64,000 nucleotides of DNA from an uncultured SAR86 cluster bacterium (GCA_902601475.1 CACKNK010000003.1:1-64000), one strand, 5' to 3'; counted from the stretch's first letter, positions 27,477-37,410 are shown. Numbers and translations are program-made. Notes: generated by a model not told the origin, from the sequence alone.

Positions 27477-28233
27477 AAGAATAATTCCCTGTCTTGATGT
27501 AAAAGATGGAAAGGTGGTCAAGGGAGTTCAGTTTGATAATCATGAAGATGTAGGTGAAATTACTGATCTTGCTTACAAATATTCAAAAGATAATGCTGAT
27601 GAATTAGTGTTTTATGACATCAGTGCTAGTACCAAAAATGAGGTTGTTGAAACTACTTGGGTTAAAAAAGTAGCAGATAAGATCAATATTCCATTCTGCG
27701 TAGCTGGAGGTATAAAAAATATAAGAGTGGCTGAAGCTATATTAAATTTGGGTGCTGATAAAATCTCAATTAACACTCCAGCAATTGAAAATCCAGAATT
27801 AATTACAGAACTTGCAAAAGAATTTGGATCTCAATGTGTGGTTGTTGGTATTGATAGTTACTTTCAAGATCAACAATATAATGTTTACTCAAGAACTGGA
27901 GACCCGACTACTCGTACCAAATCAAATAGACTTACCTACTCTTGGATTAAAGAAGTTCAAGATCGTGGTGCCGGTGAAATTGTTTTAAATTGCATGAATC
28001 AAGACGGTATCAGAAATGGGTATGACGTAAAGCAATTACTTGATGCCAGAAAGATAGCACGAGTTCCACTAATTGCTTCTGGTGGAGCTGGTAATATGGA
28101 CCATTTTTATGATGTTTTTAAATCGTGCAATGTAGATGGAGCCCTAGCTGCAAGTGTTTTTCATAAGAATGAAGTCAAAATTGAAGCGCTTAAAAATAAT
28201 TTATTAAATCGAGGAATAAGGGTACGAACATGA
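27466..28233 (+). CDS. hisF: imidazole glycerol phosphate synthase, cyclase subunit
   Basis: Forms IGP and AICAR from PRFAR using ammonia from His[20 protein letters not shown] has the first catalytic Asp; [30 protein letters not shown] (second Asp) and IASGGAGN complete the barrel motifs. Length 255 matches the family. It overlaps hisA and hisIE by 11 and 4 bp. Confidence 0.97.
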   Translation: MLTKRIIPCLDVKDGKVVKGVQFDNHEDVGEITDLAYKYSKDNADELVFYDISASTKNEVVETTWVKKVADKINIPFCVAGGIKNIRVAEAILNLGADKISINTPAIENPELITELAKEFGSQCVVVGIDSYFQDQQYNVYSRTGDPTTRTKSNRLTYSWIKEVQDRGAGEIVLNCMNQDGIRNGYDVKQLLDARKIARVPLIASGGAGNMDHFYDVFKSCNVDGALAASVFHKNEVKIEALKNNLLNRGIRVRT

Positions 28234-28817
28234 ATTTAGATAATATTGATTGGGATAAGGTTAATGGTCTTGTCCCTGCTATTGTTCAAGATTTTAAATC
28301 TTCTCAAGTCTTAATGTTGGGTTACATGAACAAAGAAGCACTTGAAAATACCATCAATACAAATTTTGTTCATTTTTATAGTCGTACAAAAAAACGTTTA
28401 TGGAAAAAAGGTGAAACTTCTGGCAATGTTTTATTACTCAATGACATTCAATTAGACTGCGATAGAGATACTTTATTGATAAAAGCTTCCAATGAAGGAC
28501 CCACCTGTCATCTAGGCCAATACTCATGTTTTGGTGAAGAAGAATTTAATATTTCTAAACTAGAAAAAATCATTGAAAATCGATTGGATAATCCATCTGA
28601 AGAATCATATACATCTAGCCTATTTAATAAAGGTATTAAAGAGATTGCAAAAAAAGTTACTGAGGAAGCAGGTGAGGTTTCAATCTCTGCAGTTTCAAAT
28701 GATGGAAGAGTAATCGAAGAATCAGCTGACCTTTTATTCCACCTACTGGTGCTACTCAAAAATCAGAATATTGGTTTTGAAAATATAATTGGAGAATTAG
28801 AAAAAAGGTCTGGTTAA
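28230..28817 (+). CDS. hisI: bifunctional phosphoribosyl-AMP cyclohydrolase / phosphoribosyl-ATP pyrophosphatase
   Basis: Catalyses steps two and three of histidine synthesis. The N-terminal HisI domain has [30 protein letters not shown] and zinc/metal motifs DCDRDTLL and [12 protein letters not shown]. The C-terminal HisE domain (from about 110) has [14 protein letters not shown] and [13 protein letters not shown]. The 195 residues match HisIE fusions of enterobacteria. Its end overlaps the convergent symporter gene by 4 bp. Confidence 0.95.
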   Translation: MNLDNIDWDKVNGLVPAIVQDFKSSQVLMLGYMNKEALENTINTNFVHFYSRTKKRLWKKGETSGNVLLLNDIQLDCDRDTLLIKASNEGPTCHLGQYSCFGEEEFNISKLEKIIENRLDNPSEESYTSSLFNKGIKEIAKKVTEEAGEVSISAVSNDGRVIEESADLLFHLLVLLKNQNIGFENIIGELEKRSG

Positions 28818-30457
28818 TTAAGCTTGTAGTTATCCACGTCCTCTTTCATTTCTCTTCTTAATACAAATATAGCTATCAAGTTCGGAATACTAACCAAAGC
28901 AACCACCACATAAGCAATATTCCAAACAACTTCCGTATCTATCACTGCAGCTAAAATAAAACATAGAACATAGAAATTCCTGTACCAAAAGACTCCTTTT
29001 TCTCCAAAGATATATGCGGTGGATCTATCCCCGTAATAACACCAGGCAATTGCAGTAGAAAATGCAAATAGTAGTAAAGCTATTGCCACTAAATAACCAC
29101 CGTATTCATTCATAGAGCTTTGTGAAAAAGCTTTAGCAGTCAATTCAGCAGAATCAATTAATGATTTACCACGAATGTTAAGTCCCCTTTCAACAAACGA
29201 ACCATTGGTGATCTCTAAATCTCCGGTAACTAAATTACCATCTCTTGAAATAATGACATCCTCACCCACGGATCTTTTGTGAATGATGGTTGCGTTATTT
29301 GAAACAATTGAACCAGCCTCTAAAGAAATTACTCCATTGAAGTTTGTGATCTCTGAAGGCATGTTTTGAACGTATTTAGAGAGCTCAATTACATCATCTT
29401 CATTTGCATCAGAATAGACTCCGCTAATAACTGTCATCGAAGTTCTATCGAATGAATTTTCAAATTTTTCAGTCCAAACTCCACTGGAAAGGATAACCAT
29501 TGCAGTGACACTGCATACAACGATGGTATCAATAAAAGGTTCAAGGATTGACACCATACCTTGTTCTATAGACTTTTCAGTCTTAGAGGATGCGTGTGCA
29601 ATTGGGGATGATCCCTGCCCTGCCTCATTTGAATATAGGCCCCTTGCAACTCCATATTTTAAGCTCATGGCAAAGCTAGCTCCTAAAAAGCCACCAACAG
29701 CGGCAGAGCCTGTAAAGACCTGTGAAAATATTGCATTGAAGGATGGAATGATATTTTCATAATTGTTTACAAGGACAATTAATGCTCCTCCAAAATAAAT
29801 AACACCCATGATTGGAATGATCTTACTAGCAACTGCTGCAATTCTAGTGATCCCACCAATAATGATGATCCATAAAAGTCCTCCCAAAACCAAGCCTGTC
29901 ATCAGCTTGGGAACAGAGAATTCTGTTTCCATGACATTTGCAATGTTATTAATCTGGGGCATATTTCCGGATCCTATTGCACAAATCATCATCAAAGCAG
30001 AAAAAAGTATTGCAACCCATTTCATATTCAGGCCTTTTTCAATGTAGTACATTGGTCCGCCTGAAATTGAACCATCACTTAATGTTGTTCTGAATTTATG
30101 TGCAAGAGTGACCTCAACAAACTTTGTAGTCATTCCAAAAATTGCTGTAATCCACATCCAAAATATTGCAGCGGGCCCACCGGTCCATATAGCTAAAGCA
30201 ACACCACCTATATTCCCAGTCCCTACCGCACCCGACATTGCAGTCGTGAGAGCTTCAAATGGAGTTGTTTCACCTTTTGAACCTTCACCCCCATGTTTTC
30301 CAGTAACTATTCTCCATCCCTGTCCAAAGAAACGAAATTGCGGAAAACCTAGGTAAATTGTAAAGAATATCCCTGTGCCTATTAGAAGCGCAGGAAACCA
30401 CCAAGAGCCACTAAGTTGACTATCAAGTAATTTTAAAAAATCATTAAATGCGACCAT
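28814..30457 (-). CDS. alanine/glycine:sodium symporter (AGCS family) with a large inserted segment
   Basis: A membrane carrier importing small neutral amino acids with Na+. AGCS motifs are clear: GEGSKGETTPFEALTTAMSGAVGTGNIGGVA (short excerpts), FWMWITAIFGMTTKFVEV, and GLYSNEAGQGSSPIAHA. At 547 residues it exceeds the usual 450-490 because about 110-120 residues (roughly 326-445) are inserted between VILSSGVW and ELTAKAFS. The insert is hydrophilic and beta-rich by eye (GVISLEAGSIVSNNATIIHK) and would lie in an external or loop region. Only the 8-bp gap to the glutaredoxin gene suggests co-transcription. Confidence 0.88.
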   Translation of the reverse strand: MVAFNDFLKLLDSQLSGSWWFPALLIGTGIFFTIYLGFPQFRFFGQGWRIVTGKHGGEGSKGETTPFEALTTAMSGAVGTGNIGGVALAIWTGGPAAIFWMWITAIFGMTTKFVEVTLAHKFRTTLSDGSISGGPMYYIEKGLNMKWVAILFSALMMICAIGSGNMPQINNIANVMETEFSVPKLMTGLVLGGLLWIIIIGGITRIAAVASKIIPIMGVIYFGGALIVLVNNYENIIPSFNAIFSQVFTGSAAVGGFLGASFAMSLKYGVARGLYSNEAGQGSSPIAHASSKTEKSIEQGMVSILEPFIDTIVVCSVTAMVILSSGVWTEKFENSFDRTSMTVISGVYSDANEDDVIELSKYVQNMPSEITNFNGVISLEAGSIVSNNATIIHKRSVGEDVIISRDGNLVTGDLEITNGSFVERGLNIRGKSLIDSAELTAKAFSQSSMNEYGGYLVAIALLLFAFSTAIAWCYYGDRSTAYIFGEKGVFWYRNFYVLCFILAAVIDTEVVWNIAYVVVALVSIPNLIAIFVLRREMKEDVDNYKLN

Positions 30458-30465
30458 GGAAAATC

Positions 30466-30702
30466 CTAATTATTATTTTCTAACCAGGCCTCAAGGTCAG
30501 TAAACCCACCGATAAGTTGGTTATTGATAAAAATTTGAGGCATTGTTCTTGCAGCAGGGTTACGTTCCATCAATTCAGTAAACGTAGCTTGATCTTCAGC
30601 ATTATGTTCTACATACTCAATGTTCTTTGAATTAAAGAGATGTTTAGCCTTATCACAAAAGATACAATTTGATTTGGAATATATTTCTACTTTTTCAAAC
30701 AT
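30466..30702 (-). CDS. grxC: glutaredoxin (GrxC type)
   Basis: A dithiol-disulfide oxidoreductase of 78 residues. The redox site is CIFC in SKSNCIFCDKAKHLF. ARTMPQIFINNQLIGGFTDL has the cis-Pro and the glutathione-binding GGF.DL. It is divergent from the SDR gene by 27 bp and upstream of the symporter gene. It may serve the Prx5-type peroxiredoxin elsewhere in the window; that link is inference. Confidence 0.9.
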   Translation of the reverse strand: MFEKVEIYSKSNCIFCDKAKHLFNSKNIEYVEHNAEDQATFTELMERNPAARTMPQIFINNQLIGGFTDLEAWLENNN

Positions 30703-30729
30703 TTAAGAATTATAAAGGATATAAGAGCT

Positions 30730-31500
30730 ATGGAACTATTTGAACTCAAAAATAAAAGTGTTTTAATCACTGGTTCTTCCAGAGGAATTGGTAAATCAAT
30801 TGCATGGCAATGTGCCAAGGCAGGAGCCAAGGTAATAATTTCTAGCAGAAAGTATGATGTTTGTGAGGCAACTGCTAAAGAAATTAATGATGATATTGGC
30901 GGAGATGTAGCCTTTCCTATTGCATGCAATATCAGTGATAAAGATCAATTAGCAAATCTGGTAATTCAATCTAAGGAATTGATTGGCCAAATAGATGTTT
31001 TGGTTTGTAATGCCGCATCAAATCCACATATGGGAAGTTCATTAGAAATCTCAGAAGAAGCATTTGATAAGATTATTAATAACAACATTAAATCAAATCA
31101 CTTACTGTGTAATCTTGTATTACCTGAAATGATAGAACGAAAAGATGGAGTCATTATTATCATTTCGAGCATCGGTGGGTTTAGAGGAAATTCAATTATT
31201 GGAACCTATGCAATGACCAAAGCAGCAGATATGGCCCTTGCAAGGAACCTGGCAGTAGAATTTGGACAACATAATATTAGGGCTAATACTATTGCACCAG
31301 GTTTAATAAAAACAGATATGGCAAAAGCCTTATGGGAAAATCCTGATATATTAAAATCAGTGACCGCAACCAATCCAATGCGACGAATTGGTGAGCCTGA
31401 TGAAATTGGAGGTATAGCTGTAATGTTAGCCTCCAAAGCAGGAAGCTATATTAACGGTCAAACAATTGTAGCTGACGGTGGATCAACAATATCAGGATAA
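30730..31500 (+). CDS. SDR-family NAD(P)-dependent oxidoreductase
   Basis: A classical short-chain dehydrogenase: ITGSSRGIGKSIAWQ cofactor loop, LVCNAASNPHMG in place of the usual NNAG, catalytic Ser in IIISSIGG and Tyr-Lys in TYAMTKAADMAL. It ends SYINGQTIVADGGSTISG, the common C-terminal block. The 256 residues are typical. The substrate is unknown; neighbours give no pathway clue. Confidence 0.85.
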   Translation: MELFELKNKSVLITGSSRGIGKSIAWQCAKAGAKVIISSRKYDVCEATAKEINDDIGGDVAFPIACNISDKDQLANLVIQSKELIGQIDVLVCNAASNPHMGSSLEISEEAFDKIINNNIKSNHLLCNLVLPEMIERKDGVIIIISSIGGFRGNSIIGTYAMTKAADMALARNLAVEFGQHNIRANTIAPGLIKTDMAKALWENPDILKSVTATNPMRRIGEPDEIGGIAVMLASKAGSYINGQTIVADGGSTISG

Positions 31501-31504
31501 GTAT

Positions 31505-32434
31505 TTAATTATAAATAGAGTGGACTTTAGATAAAAAATAATTCATCCCAACTTGCTCATTAAGACCTTTTACTTTTGATAAATCAAAAATCTGCTGCGT
31601 CAACTCGTCAATTAAGTTAGATAAATTGAAAATTTCTTCCTCAGACAATTCTTTTGTATTCTCAGTTTTTGGATAGAAATTTAGATTTTTACCTAGCTGA
31701 ATCTTTAAGCAGTCATTTAAAAAAACTAATTTTTCATTAAACGTTAAAGATAAGTCCTTGAAATGCTTAATAAATTTTTCATAACCACTACTTTTTATTA
31801 AAAGATTCTGAAAACCAGAATACATTTCGCGGTACATTGCCGTTTCATCAGACTTAATCGCCTCCAATATATCTAAAGGCGAAAAATAGCTTGGAAAATT
31901 AAAGACTGTTTCATCATGATATCCCAGGCTTTTTATCCATGAATCAATATCTATGCGCGAGGGTTCTTTAATTAAAAGTCTGTGAGAGCGACTATAAATT
32001 GTTGGAAGCAAAGATCTGACTTGGTCTGAAACTAGAATTAATGAACTTTTCTCATTTAGATCCTCAGCAATTTTAAGTAATGCGTTTTGTGCCTGAATGG
32101 TCATCAAATTGCAGGTTTTTATAATTGCAACTTTATGTTGGGATGTTGCTGAAAGATTCATAAATTCAATTAATTCTCTAACTTGATCAACTTTAATTGA
32201 TTCGTTTTCAGGATTATTAAGAATAAAAAAATCTGGATGGGTAGCAGCAACGAACGTCTTGCAAGCATTGCAATCACCGCACGCATTATTTGAAGAGCAT
32301 AGTTTCTGCTTGGCAATTTCATGAGCAATTTCTTTTTTACCCAGACCTTTTGGACCCTCAAGAATAAGAACTTTTGAACTCAATAGTTGGTCTAATTTTT
32401 GATTGAGTTCTTCAAGCCATGGATAATTAATCAT
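31505..32434 (-). CDS. holB: DNA polymerase III delta' subunit
   Basis: Clamp-loader subunit. P-loop-like LEGPKGLGKKEIAHE is followed by the zinc module CSSNNACGDCNACK and then VDQVRELIEFMNLSATSQHKV and AQNALLKIAEDLNEKSSLIL, all typical of HolB/DnaX-like AAA+ proteins. I chose the ATG at 32434 (MINYPWLEEL) over the track's TTG at 32452; AAGAG lies upstream and it overlaps tmk by 8 bp. This gives about 309 residues. The order tmk-holB after mltG is conserved in gammaproteobacteria. Confidence 0.9.
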   Translation of the reverse strand: MINYPWLEELNQKLDQLLSSKVLILEGPKGLGKKEIAHEIAKQKLCSSNNACGDCNACKTFVAATHPDFFILNNPENESIKVDQVRELIEFMNLSATSQHKVAIIKTCNLMTIQAQNALLKIAEDLNEKSSLILVSDQVRSLLPTIYSRSHRLLIKEPSRIDIDSWIKSLGYHDETVFNFPSYFSPLDILEAIKSDETAMYREMYSGFQNLLIKSSGYEKFIKHFKDLSLTFNEKLVFLNDCLKIQLGKNLNFYPKTENTKELSEEEIFNLSNLIDELTQQIFDLSKVKGLNEQVGMNYFLSKVHSIYN

Positions 32435-33026
32435 GATTAATCTCTTCAACAAGTGAAATAATTTTTTGATGAATTACTTCAGGATCATCATCGGCATCAA
32501 CTACCTTAATATAGTCATGGTCTTTTGCGATTTCTAAGTACCCTGTCCTGACCTTCTCAAAAAAGTCATCACCTGCACTTTCAATCCTATCCTTTTTATC
32601 AGCAGCTTTTCTTTTAAATCCAGTTTCAACATCAATATCAAGAATTATTGTTAATGATGGGGTTGGGCATTCTGTTATCTCGATTAGCTGATAAATGCTA
32701 TCGAGATAAATTCCTCTTCCATAACCTTGATATGCAACTGAGGCATGAAAATATCTATCTAGGATTACAAATTCAGCTGAAGAATTATTAATTTTTTGAT
32801 TAATAAGTTCACTGCGAGCTGCAAACATCAGTAATAATTCTGTAGATGAGCTTAACTGCAAAGATTTATCTAAAAGGAGTTCTCTGATTTTTTCACCAGC
32901 ATCAGACGAACCAGGCTCTCTGAATTGCTCATATGAAATTCCAGTTGATTGAAAGTAGTTTGTTAAGAGTTTAATTTGAGTTGATTTTCCAACCCCTTCA
33001 ATTCCCTCGAAACTTATTATCTTCAT
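32427..33026 (-). CDS. tmk: thymidylate kinase
   Basis: Phosphorylates dTMP to dTDP. SFEGIEGVGKSTQIKLL is the P-loop, REPGSSDAGEKIRELLL the DR/E-P-G motif and ILDRYFHASVAYQGYGRG the substrate block. The 199 residues are typical. It lies 2 bp downstream of mltG and overlaps holB, as part of the fab-mltG-tmk-holB unit. Confidence 0.96.
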   Translation of the reverse strand: MKIISFEGIEGVGKSTQIKLLTNYFQSTGISYEQFREPGSSDAGEKIRELLLDKSLQLSSSTELLLMFAARSELINQKINNSSAEFVILDRYFHASVAYQGYGRGIYLDSIYQLIEITECPTPSLTIILDIDVETGFKRKAADKKDRIESAGDDFFEKVRTGYLEIAKDHDYIKVVDADDDPEVIHQKIISLVEEINHD

Positions 33027-33028
33027 AA

Positions 33029-34018
33029 TTAATTTAACTGATACTTTTCTACAGCCTCTAGATGCTCTTCATACGTGACTGAAAATTTATGTGTGCCATT
33101 TCCTTTTGAGACAAAATAAATATAACTGCTTTCGATGGGATTTGCAGCAGCTTTAAGCGAACTAATGCTAGGAATAGCTATAGGTGTTGGAGGTAAACCG
33201 GAAATTTGATACGTGTTGTAAGGGTTAGATTTATCTCTTAGATTTCTTCTAGTAATGTCGCCATTAAAATTTGGCAACAATCCATAAATAATTGTTGGAT
33301 CTGTTTGGAGTTTCATCTTTAATTTAAGTCGATTATGAAAGACACTAGAAATTAGAGCTTTTTCTTCCTCATTACCTGCCTCTTTTTCAATAATTGAAGC
33401 AAGGATTAAGAGTTCTGATTTAGAATTTAAATTATCCTCATTCTTGTTAATCCAAACTTCATCAAGAGCCTGAGCCATTCTAAGCTCCGCATTGATTAAA
33501 ATTTCGGCTAATGAGTCTTCACTACTGTAAAAATACGTATCGGGATATAAGATTCCTTCGTTGAATCCTAAATCTTTTTTTAGGCACTCTAGATTAATGC
33601 AATTATTAGCTAAATCTAATGAATTAAATAAGTTTTTAATATCAAAAACTGTCATCCCTTCAATCAAAGTAAATGACTTTACGATCACATTCCCAGAATT
33701 CATGTCTTGGATTAACTTGGAGAAAGCTTTATTTTGTAAGTCGTAATTACCAAACTTTATTTCTTCAAAGTTATACAGGTAAGCATAAATTTTTAAGAAA
33801 AATTTCTGAAATTCAGAATCTGCTAGATCTTCAATGACAAGATTTAAATTTTGTCCTTTTTGAACTGAATAAGTTGCAAAAGATGAGGAGATCCTTTTAT
33901 CTGATATAGCGTGCGTTACCCCAATGAGTGAGAAAGCCAAAAATACAAAGACAGCTAGTGCAAGAATTATGTTAGATCTTTTTAAATACAAGAGTTGAAT
34001 TAGTTCCTCCAAAGCCAA
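33029..34018 (-). CDS. mltG: endolytic murein transglycosylase MltG
   Basis: Cleaves nascent peptidoglycan strands at the inner membrane. An N-terminal membrane anchor (ILALAVFVFLAFSLIGVTHA) precedes the YceG-like domain. The catalytic Glu is in LASIIEKEAGNEEE; LKLKMKLQTDPTIIYGL and YNTYQISGLPPTPIAIPS are signature blocks. Length 329 fits. The ATG chosen overlaps the end of fabF by 47 bp; a later start would also leave the anchor intact. pabC, which usually sits between fabF and mltG, is absent. Confidence 0.93.
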   Translation of the reverse strand: MALEELIQLLYLKRSNIILALAVFVFLAFSLIGVTHAISDKRISSSFATYSVQKGQNLNLVIEDLADSEFQKFFLKIYAYLYNFEEIKFGNYDLQNKAFSKLIQDMNSGNVIVKSFTLIEGMTVFDIKNLFNSLDLANNCINLECLKKDLGFNEGILYPDTYFYSSEDSLAEILINAELRMAQALDEVWINKNEDNLNSKSELLILASIIEKEAGNEEEKALISSVFHNRLKLKMKLQTDPTIIYGLLPNFNGDITRRNLRDKSNPYNTYQISGLPPTPIAIPSISSLKAAANPIESSYIYFVSKGNGTHKFSVTYEEHLEAVEKYQLN

Positions 34019-35198
34019 AGGAATTATTCATCACCACATTAACTTCTTTATCTCTGGCTTGATTAGCATTGTAATCTAGATCACATTCAGGATCTTGATT
34101 GTGGAGATTAATTGTTGGAGGAATGATTTGATCTTGAAGCGCTAGTATTGAAAAAATAGACTCTAATGCACCTGCAGCTCCAAGGGTATGCCCAGTCATT
34201 GATTTGGTTGAAGAAATAACTGGCGGGTTTAAAAAAACTTTTTTAATTGCTTTGGTTTCTGCAATATCACCAAGCGGTGTTGAAGTTCCATGTGCATTTA
34301 TATAATCAACCTCATCTGGATTTAGCTTTGAATCACTCAAGGCATTGGACATGGCCAAAGCTGCTCCATCACCAGATTCTGGTGGCGCGGTCATATGATA
34401 AGCATCTGAACTCATTCCAAAACCTACTAGCTCTGCATATATATTGGCATTTCTTGACTTTGCATGCTCCAACTCCTCAAGGACTAATGCACCAGCACCA
34501 TCCGACAATACAAAGCCATCTCGGTCCTGGTCCCAAGGTCTTGAAGCCTCTTCAGGGTTATCATTAGTTGAAAGAGCTCTTGATGAAACAAAACCCGCAA
34601 TTCCTAATGGGGTTGATGCCATTTCTGCACCTCCAGCAATCATAATATCTGCCTCACCGTAAGCTACAGATCTTGCAGCAATTCCAATGCAATGACTGCC
34701 AGTAGAACAAGCTGTAACCACTGAATGATTGGGCCCCTTAAATTGATGCTCAATCGAAACAAGTCCAGATATCATATTGACAATTGATCCTGGAACAAAG
34801 AAAGGTGATACCTTTCGAATGCCAGAATTATTCAAAATATGATGATTTTTTTCTATGGAATGCAGGCCGCCAATCCCTGAGCCAAATGAAACACCAACTC
34901 TCTCAGGAATATAGTCATTATCACTTAAACCTGAGTCTTTTATTGCTTGGTTAGCAGCTATAACTCCATACTGAATAAATGGATCTATACGCCTGGACTC
35001 CTTAGCCGGTAAATATTCATTTACATCAAAATTCTTGAGCTTTCCACCAATAGAAACAGGACAATCGGGTATTTCAAAATCGATCTTTTGAATACCGCTG
35101 GTACCCTTCAAGCAGGCATCCCAGGAAATTTGTGCAGAATTACCTAATGGAGAAAGTGCTCCAAGACCCGTTATGACAACACGTCTCTCCAAATGCAT
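33972..35198 (-). CDS. fabF: beta-ketoacyl-ACP synthase II
   Basis: Condensing enzyme for fatty-acid elongation. RRVVITGLGALSPLG opens the protein; the catalytic Cys is in VVTACSTGSHCIG, and the two His are in INAHGTSTPLGD and KSMTGHTLGAAGA. NNSFGFGGTNSTLVFK closes it. The 408 residues match FabF. It follows acpP by 9 bp. Confidence 0.97.
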   Translation of the reverse strand: MHLERRVVITGLGALSPLGNSAQISWDACLKGTSGIQKIDFEIPDCPVSIGGKLKNFDVNEYLPAKESRRIDPFIQYGVIAANQAIKDSGLSDNDYIPERVGVSFGSGIGGLHSIEKNHHILNNSGIRKVSPFFVPGSIVNMISGLVSIEHQFKGPNHSVVTACSTGSHCIGIAARSVAYGEADIMIAGGAEMASTPLGIAGFVSSRALSTNDNPEEASRPWDQDRDGFVLSDGAGALVLEELEHAKSRNANIYAELVGFGMSSDAYHMTAPPESGDGAALAMSNALSDSKLNPDEVDYINAHGTSTPLGDIAETKAIKKVFLNPPVISSTKSMTGHTLGAAGALESIFSILALQDQIIPPTINLHNQDPECDLDYNANQARDKEVNVVMNNSFGFGGTNSTLVFKKI

Positions 35199-35207
35199 GG
35201 AGGTAGT

Positions 35208-35438
35208 TTAGCTATTAGAATTTATATAGTTAACTGCTTCTTGGACAGTTGAAATCTTTTCTGCTTCTTCATCAGCAATTTCGAGATCAAACTCTTCCTC
35301 AAGTGCCATAACCAACTCGACAGTGTCAAGAGAATCAGCACCTAGATCATCAACAAAAGATGAATCAGTATTTACTTCGTCCTCTCCAACACCAAGCTGT
35401 TCACAAACTATCTTTTTTACTCTTTCTTCTACGCTCAC
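35208..35438 (-). CDS. acpP: acyl carrier protein
   Basis: Carries acyl chains on phosphopantetheine attached to the Ser of [20 protein letters not shown]. The 76 acidic residues match AcpP closely. The start is a GTG preceded by a perfect GGAGG about 7 nt upstream, which probably offsets the weaker start for this abundant protein. It lies between fabG and fabF as usual. Confidence 0.97.
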   Translation of the reverse strand: MSVEERVKKIVCEQLGVGEDEVNTDSSFVDDLGADSLDTVELVMALEEEFDLEIADEEAEKISTVQEAVNYINSNS

Positions 35439-35503
35439 TGAAAAACCTCCAGATAAATGAGATGTGTATTCTACCCCAATAATCTCAAAATTAGTAAATA
35501 TGT

Positions 35504-36217
35504 TTACATATACATTCCACCATCAACGCTAATACTTTGTCCTGTAATGTACTTAGCATTGTCAGATGATAAAAATAGGGTTAATTTTGCAATATCAGTG
35601 TCAGAACCAAAGTTACCCAGGGGAATTAGGCTTAATGCTTGATCTCGCTGATCACTAGTAAGCTCATTAGTCATATCGCTTTCAATAAAACCTGGACATA
35701 TGCAATTGACGTTAATACCTCTTGGAGCAAGCTCTTTGGCTAAGGATTTTGTGAATCCTAACAGCGCAGACTTTGATGATGAATAATTAACTTGGCCAGC
35801 ATTTCCCATCAACCCAGAAACGCTTGAAATATTAATTATTGAACCGCTTTTTTGCTTTAACATCATCTTACTAACAGGTTTAGTTATATTAAAGATACCT
35901 GTTAAATTTGTATTAATAACATCGTCCCATTCAGAGTCTTTCATACGTATAAATAACTGATCTGCGGTTATTCCTGCATTATTTACTAAACAATCCAATG
36001 TATTATTTTCACCCGGAATATCCTTCATGAGAGACGCAATAGAATCTCTGTCATTCACGTCAACGATAAGATGCTTACAATTATTTGATTCTAAGGCTTT
36101 AGATAGGTCAAATTTTGATCTCGAGGTACCAAATACAAAATAATCATTTTGAATAAATTCTTTTGCGATTCCTAGTCCAATACCCCTTGAAACACCTGTG
36201 ATTAATACTGATTTCAT
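35504..36217 (-). CDS. fabG: 3-oxoacyl-ACP reductase FabG
   Basis: NADPH-dependent SDR that reduces beta-ketoacyl-ACP. [17 protein letters not shown] is the cofactor loop, [16 protein letters not shown] the NNAG block, and [18 protein letters not shown] the YxxxK site. [14 protein letters not shown] ends it. The 237 residues are slightly shorter than E. coli FabG. It overlaps fabD by 4 bp. A separation of 65 bp from acpP leaves room for the strong acpP ribosome-binding site. Confidence 0.94.
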   Translation of the reverse strand: MKSVLITGVSRGIGLGIAKEFIQNDYFVFGTSRSKFDLSKALESNNCKHLIVDVNDRDSIASLMKDIPGENNTLDCLVNNAGITADQLFIRMKDSEWDDVINTNLTGIFNITKPVSKMMLKQKSGSIINISSVSGLMGNAGQVNYSSSKSALLGFTKSLAKELAPRGINVNCICPGFIESDMTNELTSDQRDQALSLIPLGNFGSDTDIAKLTLFLSSDNAKYITGQSISVDGGMYM

Positions 36218-37146
36218 GATTCTAAAAATAACTCTGAATAATTACTGACACTAGTATAACTAAATTCTTTTACTCCATTAGCTTTGCATAGACCTGCTAG
36301 TACTTTTGAGGGGCCAACCTCAATTAAATAATGGTCATTTGTGACATGCTGCATAATTGATAACCACTTTACAGGCATGTAAAGCTGCTTAACTAGATTA
36401 TCCTTAATTAAATTATGATCTGTATTGGCGATAGCATCAGCATTTTGATAGATTTTGAACTGTGGACTGCATATATCAACCTCTTCAAGGATTGAACAAA
36501 ATAAATTTGCTGGTTCTCGCATCAATTCAGAGTGCGATGCAACACTGACGTTAAGCCTTATAGCTCTTTTTGCTCCATGATCTTTGCAAGTCTCTTCTGC
36601 TAATTCAATTTCAGCGGTATTGCCAGATATAACAGTCTGTAGTGGCGAATTAAGATTTGCTGCATTCACCACCCCAGCACTCTCACTGGTAATATTCTTA
36701 CAAATATTAATTACATCTTGGGTATCCATTCCCAATATTGCTGACATTGAGCCATTTTCAGCCTTTTCCATTAGCTCTCCTCGGATTCGAACAAGCTTTA
36801 GAGCATCGCATATATCTATGGCAGAGGCGCAGACTAGAGCAGTATATTCGCCAAGGGAATGTCCAGACATGCTATCTATTTCAATATTTGGGTGCACTTC
36901 CAATAATTTTTGATAATGAAGATAGGAAACAAATAATAATATAGGTTGAGTGATCGAGGTTTGATTTATACGACCATCATCTGATTCGATCAGGCTTAAT
37001 GCATCTTCGGAAATCAAGTCTGACAAGCAGTCTAATGCTATCTTATTTGTTGAACTCTCAGCATATGATAGAAGGTCATTCTTACTCAACATAAAGGAAT
37101 GCTGAGAACCCTGTCCAGGGAACACAAGGAAAAGTTTTTTGTGCAT
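36214..37146 (-). CDS. fabD: malonyl-CoA:ACP transacylase
   Basis: Loads malonate onto ACP. LVFPGQGSQHSFML opens the protein, the nucleophile is in SMSGHSLGEYTALV (GHSLG), and SVASHSELM carries the catalytic His. The 310 residues are typical. It starts only 2 bp from rpmF; plsX and fabH, which normally lie between rpmF and fabD, are missing here. Confidence 0.95.
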   Translation of the reverse strand: MHKKLFLVFPGQGSQHSFMLSKNDLLSYAESSTNKIALDCLSDLISEDALSLIESDDGRINQTSITQPILLFVSYLHYQKLLEVHPNIEIDSMSGHSLGEYTALVCASAIDICDALKLVRIRGELMEKAENGSMSAILGMDTQDVINICKNITSESAGVVNAANLNSPLQTVISGNTAEIELAEETCKDHGAKRAIRLNVSVASHSELMREPANLFCSILEEVDICSPQFKIYQNADAIANTDHNLIKDNLVKQLYMPVKWLSIMQHVTNDHYLIEVGPSKVLAGLCKANGVKEFSYTSVSNYSELFLES

Positions 37147-37148
37147 GA

Positions 37149-37358
37149 TTATGCTTCGATTTCTTCTGATTCTTCTTTTTCAGGCTTTCTTAGGTCTTTA
37201 ATCAATCTACCTTTATAAAAGCCATCAGCTGTCATTTGGTGGCGTAAATGACGTTCACCAGATACTGGATCAGTAGAAAGTGTTAGAGATGAAAGTGCAT
37301 CGTGAGAGCGACGCATTCCAATTCGAGATCTAGTTTTTTTACTTTTCTGTACAGCCAT
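37149..37358 (-). CDS. rpmF: 50S ribosomal protein L32
   Basis: A 69-residue basic protein with [21 protein letters not shown] at its start, the signature of bacterial L32, and [17 protein letters not shown] following. No zinc-binding cysteines are present, as in the C-minus form. It heads the fatty-acid unit; the gene usually before it (yceD) is not present in the 50 bp upstream. Confidence 0.95.
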   Translation of the reverse strand: MAVQKSKKTRSRIGMRRSHDALSSLTLSTDPVSGERHLRHQMTADGFYKGRLIKDLRKPEKEESEEIEA

Positions 37359-37410
37359 AATCTAAAAAAAACGTATCCTAACAGAAAATATTGATATTGA
37401 GTATAAAAAA

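Noticed and set aside
29505-30356. Series of antisense ORFs on the plus strand (29505, 29808, 30108)
   Set aside because: Shadows of the AGCS symporter gene; proline- and isoleucine-rich translations with no recognisable domain.
34247-34662. Two plus-strand ORFs opposite fabF
   Set aside because: Antisense shadows of a highly conserved gene; translations show no plausible protein composition.
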